The notes under the pieces are model-generated. The model was not told the origin of the DNA. It did no database searches and was given only the letters and a program-made list of their open reading frames with translations. Below, one piece after another: positions 45,169 through 50,019 of a stretch of DNA of 50,019 nucleotides (positions are counted from its first letter, which is position 1; each line of letters starts with the position of its first letter). The stretch is from Ruminococcaceae bacterium UBA5904. GTDB lineage: Bacteria > Bacillota > Clostridia > Oscillospirales > Acutalibacteraceae. Both the position numbers and the translations under genes were made by a program. Where the stretch lies: assembly GCA_002431305.1 (NCBI GenBank), contig DJEG01000067.1, positions 3,469 to 53,487 of the forward strand, given 5' to 3'.

Positions 45169-45906
45169 TTAAGCCTCTGCCTCTGTTAATTCGTACGCGG
45201 TAAGGTCGATAACGGGCATATTTTCCTTTACGTAATTTACATCCGTATTAATACCCTTAAGCTCCCAGCTTAAAAGCATCTCTCTCGACGAATTGTAAAA
45301 CTCGAGTTTTGAAGTAAATCCGTACAAATCATCGACGTATATTTTCGCCGTTCCCTGCTGATTATCCGTACCGTAAACGCCCGTCTGTATATACTCCGTG
45401 GCGTTTCTGCCCGCAATGAGCGTAATTCCTGTTTTGTTGGTATTAGAATAATCGGGCAGACGGACATCCGTTACGCTCAGCGCATAAAATCCCGTAACAA
45501 TGCTGTTTATATCCGAACCTCCGACGACGCTTACAGTGCCCTTGAGCTCCTTTGTGTCGAGAAAATACTCCGTAAGATACCCGTCCGCGGGGACGACGTA
45601 CGTTACGATTCCGGTCTGGGCGTCGGCGGAAATGTACTTTGTGCCGTCATAGAATTCGGTTATCGTCGACGAACCTTCACGACTGTCGAAAAAGTCGTAC
45701 GTAAGGGCATAACAGTTTCTCCATGACTCGTCAAGATGAAGAACCTGAGACTGCACCGCCGGGGATGAAGTATTTTCCCCATAGGCGTTAGATGTCGAAT
45801 CGCCGTACGGGTCGACTATTTTATTATTATCCTCAGAGCACGAGGAAAAAACCGCGCTCAGAAGAATTAAACTTATAATTATTGATAAAACGGCTCGAAA
45901 TTTCAT
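45169..45906 (-). CDS. Lipoprotein, unknown function
   Basis: 245 residues, starting with a lipoprotein signal (FRAVLSIIISLILLSAVFSSC), lipobox FSSC, so it is anchored on the outer face of the membrane. The rest is Ser/Thr/Asp-rich beta strand, with ITEFYDGTKYISADAQTGI and LDTKELKGTVSVVGG. No enzyme motif is seen. AGGT precedes ATG 45906. First of the operon with the HAD and topB genes. Confidence 0.82.
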   Translation of the reverse strand: MKFRAVLSIIISLILLSAVFSSCSEDNNKIVDPYGDSTSNAYGENTSSPAVQSQVLHLDESWRNCYALTYDFFDSREGSSTITEFYDGTKYISADAQTGIVTYVVPADGYLTEYFLDTKELKGTVSVVGGSDINSIVTGFYALSVTDVRLPDYSNTNKTGITLIAGRNATEYIQTGVYGTDNQQGTAKIYVDDLYGFTSKLEFYNSSREMLLSWELKGINTDVNYVKENMPVIDLTAYELTEAEA

Positions 45907-45934
45907 CGTTTACCTCCGAAAAAGCATATATATA

Positions 45935-45963
45935 ATTATGATATTAAAAAGCGTCTTTGTCAA
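45935..45963 (-). promoter_or_regulatory. Promoter of lipoprotein-HAD-topB
   Basis: Minus strand TTGACA (45958-45963), 17-base spacer, CATAAT (45935-45940). Confidence 0.7.
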
Positions 45964-46002
45964 CACATATAAAAAAAATTAGTTCTATATTTACAACAGT
46001 AC

Positions 46003-46031
46003 TTGAAAAATAATAAAATATATTTTATAAT
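46003..46031 (+). promoter_or_regulatory. Promoter of the YhhN-like gene
   Basis: TTGAAA (46003-46008), 17-base spacer, TATAAT (46026-46031), divergent from the lipoprotein promoter. Confidence 0.75.
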
Positions 46032-46067
46032 ATCACCAAACAGTAATAAAGAAAGCAGGTAAATTTT

Positions 46068-46787
46068 ATGTTTATTTACTACTTCAGTATCATTTTAGGC
46101 TTAGTCGCTCTCGTCGTATTCTTAAAAATGAGAGTCTCGGCATCCACCGCAAAGGCAGCTATGGCAAAGTCGTTCGTATCGGCTCTGTTCATGTCGACGG
46201 CTGTTTCCGCACTGCTCTGCTCGGACGCACTCGCTTCGCCTATCGGAAAGTTCTCCTATTTTATTATCATAGGACTTCTGTTCGGACTGTTCGGCGATAT
46301 ATGGCTTGACCTCAAGTTCGTTTACAAGCCCGACGAGGACGTTCACACGTTTGCGGGATTCCTCGCATTCGCGGCGGGACACATTCTTTTCATCATAGGA
46401 CTTATCCGTTACTTTGCCGACGCGTCTAAGATTCTCTACGTTATTCTCCCCCTCATTCTCGGTATCGCACTCGGATGCGCCACGGTTCTCGGAGCAAAAC
46501 TTATGAAACTCGAATACGGCAAGTTCAAGATAATTTCGATGGTCTATGCCTCAATTCTCATTTCCATGACTCTGTTAAGCGGTTCGCTCGCGCTTATGAA
46601 TTGATTTAAGGTTATGACTCTCAACTTCATGTTCGCCGGCGGAATATTCTTCCTTATCTCCGACCTCATTCTCTCCGGAACGTATTTCGGCGAGGGCAAG
46701 AACAGACCCGTAGATATTATAATCAATCATGTAACGTACTACATAGCGCAGTTCCTTATCGCTTCTTCGCTTCTGTTTCTTAAATAA
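46068..46787 (+). pseudogene. YhhN/TMEM86-like membrane gene interrupted by in-frame TGA
   Basis: Lysoplasmalogenase-type membrane protein. The first 178 codons encode about six hydrophobic helices, with LFGDIWLDLKFVY and FAAGHILFIIGL matching the GD-x(2)-L and conserved His of the family. A TGA at 46602-46604 stops the frame. Directly after it, in the same frame, FMFAGGIFFLISDLILSGTYFG and VTYYIAQFLIASSLLFLK continue the family to a TAA at 46785, giving the normal full length of about 239. The downstream ATG at 46614 has no good ribosome binding site. Likely one gene broken by a nonsense change; a sequencing error is possible. TGA is used as stop by nearby genes, so recoding is not expected. 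Confidence 0.85.
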
Positions 46788-46803
46788 TTTAATTTAATTT
46801 TTG

Positions 46804-46836
46804 TCCCGGGGCTTTACGGCTTCGGGATATTTTTTT
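46804..46836 (+). terminator. Terminator after the YhhN-like gene
   Basis: TCCCGGGGC/GCTTCGGGA stem of nine pairs including two G-T pairs, loop of six, then TATTTTTTTG. It directly precedes the regulator promoter. Confidence 0.8.
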
Positions 46837-46837
46837 G

Positions 46838-46866
46838 TTGACAAACGATGTTTGATATGATATATT
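46838..46866 (+). promoter_or_regulatory. Promoter of the Crp/Fnr-ABC operon
   Basis: TTGACA (46838-46843), 17-base spacer, TATATT (46861-46866). Confidence 0.82.
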
Positions 46867-46882
46867 TGTCTCAAATGAGACA
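46867..46882 (+). promoter_or_regulatory. Palindromic operator of the Crp/Fnr-type regulator
   Basis: TGTCTCA-AA-TGAGACA, 7-base perfect arms, starting immediately after the -10 box and covering the transcription start. This size and symmetry fit a Crp/Fnr-family dimer site and its place predicts repression, probably autorepression. The binding protein is inferred from adjacency. Confidence 0.72.
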
Positions 46883-46897
46883 CTTACGGTGATTTTA

Positions 46898-47569
46898 ATG
46901 TCTTACATCATTCATGAACAACTGAAAAAATGCCCCGTGTTCGCTTCATGCAAAAACGACATACTCGAACAAATCGAAAAAAAACATTCGCACATAAAAA
47001 AAGCGAAAAAAGGCGAAGTACTCATTTCAAAGGATAATTTCGTCCCCGGGTTGTACATAATAATAAAAGGGCGAGCCCGCGTACAAAAAACAAACACATC
47101 CGACGTATTCATGAGCGTAATCGACGAGGGCGGAGCGTTCGGCATGGCGTCCATGTTTTCGTCTGGTGAAACCGAATTTCCGACGGAGATAACCGCGCTG
47201 ACAGACTGCGAAATGATTGTGATTTACGAAAAAGAGCTTGAAGCAATTTTCGAAAAGCATCCCGATATTGCCGTTAATTACATTAAACTTCTTACAAAAA
47301 AAATACGGTTTCTCAATTTAAAAATCGACACGTACACGTCGCCGAGCGCAAACAAAAAACTCGCGTTTTACTTAATCTCAAACGCCGATTCACTAAACCG
47401 TGTATCAATCCCGGAACAGGGCATGACCGCGCTTGCAAAACAGCTGAACACCGGCAGAGCCTCGCTTTACAGGGCTTTCGATTATCTCGAAGGTATCAAT
47501 CTGATCAAACGTGACGGAAAAACAATATCCGTCCTTGATAAAAATAAATTAAAAAACATACAGGAGTGA
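46898..47569 (+). CDS. Crp/Fnr-family transcriptional regulator
   Basis: 223 residues from ATG 46898 (GGTGA upstream). Cyclic-nucleotide-binding-like beta barrel (about 20-115; LYIIIKGRARVQK, GGAFGMASMF), a long dimer helix, then a winged helix with TALAKQLNTGRASLYRAFDYLEGINLIKRDG as the recognition region. Two cysteines near the start (KKCPVFASC) and one in TDCEM are not the full Fnr iron-sulphur set. The cAMP-contact residues of true Crp are not evident. First of the operon with the ABC genes 8 bases downstream, so it probably controls that transporter. Confidence 0.9.
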   Translation: MSYIIHEQLKKCPVFASCKNDILEQIEKKHSHIKKAKKGEVLISKDNFVPGLYIIIKGRARVQKTNTSDVFMSVIDEGGAFGMASMFSSGETEFPTEITALTDCEMIVIYEKELEAIFEKHPDIAVNYIKLLTKKIRFLNLKIDTYTSPSANKKLAFYLISNADSLNRVSIPEQGMTALAKQLNTGRASLYRAFDYLEGINLIKRDGKTISVLDKNKLKNIQE

Positions 47570-47576
47570 AAATTCA

Positions 47577-48596
47577 ATGAAAAAATCAAGAATTATCGCC
47601 GTACTGCTCGCACTTGTAATCGCGCTGTCGGTATTAGCGTCGTGCTCGAATTCGGCAAAAGAGCCCGAACCGTCGACCGCAGAGTCTGCAAGCGTACAGG
47701 ATTCTTCCTCATCCGCAGACATCAAAATCGGCGTTCTCAAAGGTCCCACCGGCATGGGCGCGGCTTACCTCTGGGATAAGTCCGAGCAGGGCAAGACAGA
47801 AGACAAGTACTCGTTCACCCTCGAAACAGACGCGTCTGTAATGGGCGGTAAGCTCATAAGCGGAGAGTACGACATCGCAGCTATCCCGACGAACGCAGCC
47901 GCCGCACTTGCTAAAAAATCCGACGGCAAGGTTCAGATTTTGGCTGTAAACACACTCGGAATTCTCTACGTTCTTTCTAAAAACGATATTTCGTCGGTTA
48001 AGGACCTTGAGAACAAAACAGTTCTCACCTCCGGTCAGGGCACTGCCGCCGACTATGTATTTCAGTATGTCCTCAAGCAGAACGGTCTCACCCCCGGCGA
48101 GAACATAACGCTCGAATATGCGGCAGAACATTCCGAAGTGCTTACAAAGGCTGTTAAGGGCGAAGCCGATATCGTAATGCTTCCCGAGCCTTTCGTAACA
48201 CAGCTTACGAGCAAAAACGCAGAGTTTAAGGTCTGCCTTGACCTTACGAAAGAGTGGAACGCATGCTCCGACGGCGAACTGTGCATAGGCGCGCTCGCAA
48301 TCAACACAGCATTTGCCCAAAAGAACGCGGACGCTGTCTCAAAATTCCTCAAGGAATACAAAGAAAGCGTTGACTTTACGAACGCGTCACCGGAAGAGGC
48401 GGGAAAACTTATAGAAAAGTGCGACATTTTAGCCGCCGCCGTTGCACAGAAAGCAATACCGAACTGTAACATAACATGCATTACGGGCGCGGATATGAAA
48501 AAGAGCCTTACCTCGTTCTATCAGGTTCTCTTTGACTTCAACCCCTCTGCAATCGGCGGAGCAATGCCTGCCGACAGCTTCTACTACGGAGCCTAA
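47577..48596 (+). CDS. ABC transporter substrate-binding lipoprotein (NMT1/SsuA-like)
   Basis: 339 residues with a lipoprotein signal (IIAVLLALVIALSVLASC) and a Ser-rich linker. The mature part is a type-II periplasmic-binding fold: IKIGVLKGPTGMGAAYL, YDIAAIPTNAAAALA, NTLGILYVLSKNDISSVKDLENKTV, VMLPEPFVTQL. This resembles the NitT/TauT group that serves thiamine precursors, sulfonates or nitrate. Gut Clostridia often carry it; the substrate is open. GGAGTG precedes the start. A hairpin after it would make this gene more abundant than the permease genes, as is usual. Confidence 0.9.
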   Translation: MKKSRIIAVLLALVIALSVLASCSNSAKEPEPSTAESASVQDSSSSADIKIGVLKGPTGMGAAYLWDKSEQGKTEDKYSFTLETDASVMGGKLISGEYDIAAIPTNAAAALAKKSDGKVQILAVNTLGILYVLSKNDISSVKDLENKTVLTSGQGTAADYVFQYVLKQNGLTPGENITLEYAAEHSEVLTKAVKGEADIVMLPEPFVTQLTSKNAEFKVCLDLTKEWNACSDGELCIGALAINTAFAQKNADAVSKFLKEYKESVDFTNASPEEAGKLIEKCDILAAAVAQKAIPNCNITCITGADMKKSLTSFYQVLFDFNPSAIGGAMPADSFYYGA

Positions 48597-48622
48597 CCAT
48601 TATAATTAATAACACAAAATGC

Positions 48623-48656
48623 GGGCTGTAAAAACGTGTTTACAGCCCATATTTTT
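48623..48656 (+). terminator. Attenuator between binding protein and permease
   Basis: GGGCTGTAAA, loop AACGTG, TTTACAGCCC, then ATATTTTT. Partial terminator that would favour the binding protein over permease and ATPase. Confidence 0.8.
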
Positions 48657-48675
48657 AAGAAAGTGAATTTTTGCT

Positions 48676-49416
48676 ATGAAAAAAGCGTTAAAATGCATCA
48701 TTACGGCAATAATATGGCTCGGAATATGGCAGATATTGAGCATGATTGCAAACCTCGAAATGCTCCTGCCCTCCCCCGCCGGCACGTTTAAGGCGCTAGT
48801 TTCGACAGCACAAACCGAATATTTTTGGCAAAGTATTTTCTATACGCTTATACGAATCGCGGTCGGATTCCTCCTTGGGTGCATTATCGGAATACTCCCG
48901 GGCTTTATAACGTTTTTTTCAAAAAATGCGCAGACATTTTTCTCCCCGCTTCTGCATATAATTAAGGCTACGCCCGTGGCTTCGTTTATAATTCTCGCGC
49001 TCGTATGGATGAAATCAACATTTGTTCCGTCGTTTATTTCGGCTCTTATCGTAATTCCGTTCGTGTGGTCAAACGTCAGCACGGGACTCAAAAGCGCCGA
49101 CACGCTGCTGCTGGAAGCCTCGCGCGCGTTCGCGGTTCCGATGAAAAAACAGCTTAAAAACATTTATTTTCCCGCAGTAAAACCGTATCTGCTCTCGGCA
49201 TTTTCGACGGCGGCGGGACTTGCGTGGAAGGCGGGAGTCGCGGCAGAGGTCATATGCTATCCCCCGTATTCAATCGGCAAGGGCATATATAATTCGAAAA
49301 TTTATCTCGAAACGCCCGAGCTTTTCGCGTGGACGGCAGCTGTCATACTACTGAGCGTGGGACTTGAAAAATTAATATTATTCATAACGAAAAGAACGGG
49401 GGCGAAAAAAGAATGA
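48676..49416 (+). CDS. ABC transporter permease (NitT/TauT-like)
   Basis: 246 residues with about six membrane helices. The ATPase contact loop is EASRAFAVPMKKQLKNIYFPAVKPYLLSAFSTAAGLAWKAGVAAEV, which follows the EAA-x(3)-G pattern. Partner of the upstream binding protein. Its stop codon overlaps the ATPase start (ATGA). Confidence 0.92.
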   Translation: MKKALKCIITAIIWLGIWQILSMIANLEMLLPSPAGTFKALVSTAQTEYFWQSIFYTLIRIAVGFLLGCIIGILPGFITFFSKNAQTFFSPLLHIIKATPVASFIILALVWMKSTFVPSFISALIVIPFVWSNVSTGLKSADTLLLEASRAFAVPMKKQLKNIYFPAVKPYLLSAFSTAAGLAWKAGVAAEVICYPPYSIGKGIYNSKIYLETPELFAWTAAVILLSVGLEKLILFITKRTGAKKE

Positions 49417-50006
49417 TTGAATTTGAAAACGTATCAAAATCATACGGGGACAAAAAGATAATCGACTCGCTCTCGTGTTCGTTTGAATACGGAAAAACGT
49501 ATGTTCTGACAGGCAAATCGGGCGTCGGCAAAACCACGCTCCTGCGCGTTATGTCGGGACTCGAAAAGTATTCGGGTAAAATAACGGGACTTGAAAACAT
49601 GAGAAAAACTTTTCTCTTTCCCGAGGACAGGCTTCTTGAAAATCTCACGGCGAGCGAAAATATACGCTTTGTTTACCCCGAATTCAGTAATAAAAAAGAA
49701 TGGTTCTCCCGTTTTCTCCTCGACGGATGCGAAGAAATGAAAATCGGCGAAATGAGCACAGGCATGAAAAGACGTCTTTCACTGATGCGAGCATTTGTTT
49801 TTTCGGGTGACGTGTTTTTTCTCGACGAGCCGACGAACGGATTAGACCCCGAAACCGCCCAAACAATACTCAAAACAATGAAAGAATTATTAAAAGGTAA
49901 AACCGCGTTTATTATAAGTCATTCGAAACGCGACGCAGCGAATCTTGCAGACTGCGAAATCGTCCTTAACTCACAGCCGGTAAGTGAATTGACATATATT
50001 TTGTAA
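49413..50006 (+). CDS. ABC transporter ATP-binding protein with variant Q-loop and signature
   Basis: 197 residues, short for the family. Walker A GKSGVGKTTL, Walker B VFFLDEPTNGLDPE and H-loop ISHSKRD are intact. The Q-loop reads LFPEDRLL where FQEDRLL is usual, so Gln is Pro, and the signature LSGGQ is MSTGMKRR. Both changes face the nucleotide or the permease and may alter coupling. Start overlaps the permease stop by four bases. The reading frame ends cleanly 13 bases from the window edge. Confidence 0.9.
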   Translation: MIEFENVSKSYGDKKIIDSLSCSFEYGKTYVLTGKSGVGKTTLLRVMSGLEKYSGKITGLENMRKTFLFPEDRLLENLTASENIRFVYPEFSNKKEWFSRFLLDGCEEMKIGEMSTGMKRRLSLMRAFVFSGDVFFLDEPTNGLDPETAQTILKTMKELLKGKTAFIISHSKRDAANLADCEIVLNSQPVSELTYIL

Positions 50007-50019
50007 CTATTTATCTTTT

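Noticed and set aside
46602..46604. Alternative genetic code (TGA as sense)
   Set aside because: Several intact genes nearby end in TGA, for example the Crp/Fnr regulator, the permease and the HAD before topB.
46614..46787. Separate small membrane protein starting at ATG 46614
   Set aside because: No usable ribosome binding site, and the sequence is exactly the missing C-terminus of the interrupted YhhN-like gene in the same frame.

Overview
The window reads as chromosome of a Gram-positive, probably anaerobic gut or fibre-associated Clostridia, most likely an Oscillospirales/Ruminococcaceae relative. Reasons: a mraZ-rsmH-ftsL-PBP-murE division and cell-wall cluster in Firmicutes order, a MurE with the meso-diaminopimelate motif DNPR, strong AGGAGG-type ribosome binding sites, many TTGaca-17-TAtaaT promoters, the YlxM/Ffh pair, a type-I dockerin protein, a LiaF-like protein and lipoprotein-dependent ABC uptake. 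The taxon is inferred; no rRNA or tRNA gene is present. No phage, insertion sequence, CRISPR array or transposase was seen.

Layout. 1-1.6 kb (minus): 5' part of proS, a HAD phosphatase and an acyl-carrier-like protein without its phosphopantetheine serine. 1.7-16.1 kb (minus): mraZ, rsmH, ftsL, PASTA-type PBP, murE, murF, mraY, ftsW, murG, murA, ftsQ, then ftsZ with its own promoter. murB, murC, murD and ftsA are absent from the cluster. 16.3-18.8 kb (minus): ylxM-ffh-rpsP-khpA under a near-consensus promoter. 18.8-23.3 kb (minus): a VTT-domain membrane protein, galK and mutS2. 23.4-27.1 kb (mostly plus): a 2-hydroxyacid dehydrogenase, gap and a LiaF-like membrane protein, with a degenerate GHKL-like orphan on the other strand. 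27.1-35.5 kb (minus): Cof-type HAD, LOG protein, a small non-coding repeat patch, der, a DUF512 radical-SAM protein, rpmF, yceD, a small P-loop protein, pgi and a D,D-carboxypeptidase. 35.6-38.9 kb (plus): mtaB, then an isolated XRE-type protein with a large unrecognised C-terminal region. 38.9-45.9 kb (minus): a secreted PPC/InlB-repeat/dockerin protein, topB, a Cof-type HAD and a lipoprotein. 46.0-50.0 kb (plus): a YhhN-like membrane gene broken by an in-frame TGA, then a Crp/Fnr-type regulator whose promoter carries a perfect palindrome, followed by a lipoprotein/permease/ATPase ABC transporter.

How it fits together. The left third makes and places septal peptidoglycan: lipid II synthesis (MurA, MurE, MurF, MraY, MurG), polymerisation and crosslinking (FtsW, PBP) and the divisome (FtsL, FtsQ, FtsZ), with MraZ as likely autoregulator. 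The middle holds housekeeping translation, ribosome assembly and glycolysis genes (ffh, rpsP, der, rpmF, mtaB, gap, pgi). The right end is more accessory and holds most of the unusual observations: the orphan XRE protein, the dockerin protein, the interrupted YhhN gene and the regulator/ABC operon. The distal part of proS (about 1-300) has codon usage unlike the rest and may be foreign or a mis-join.
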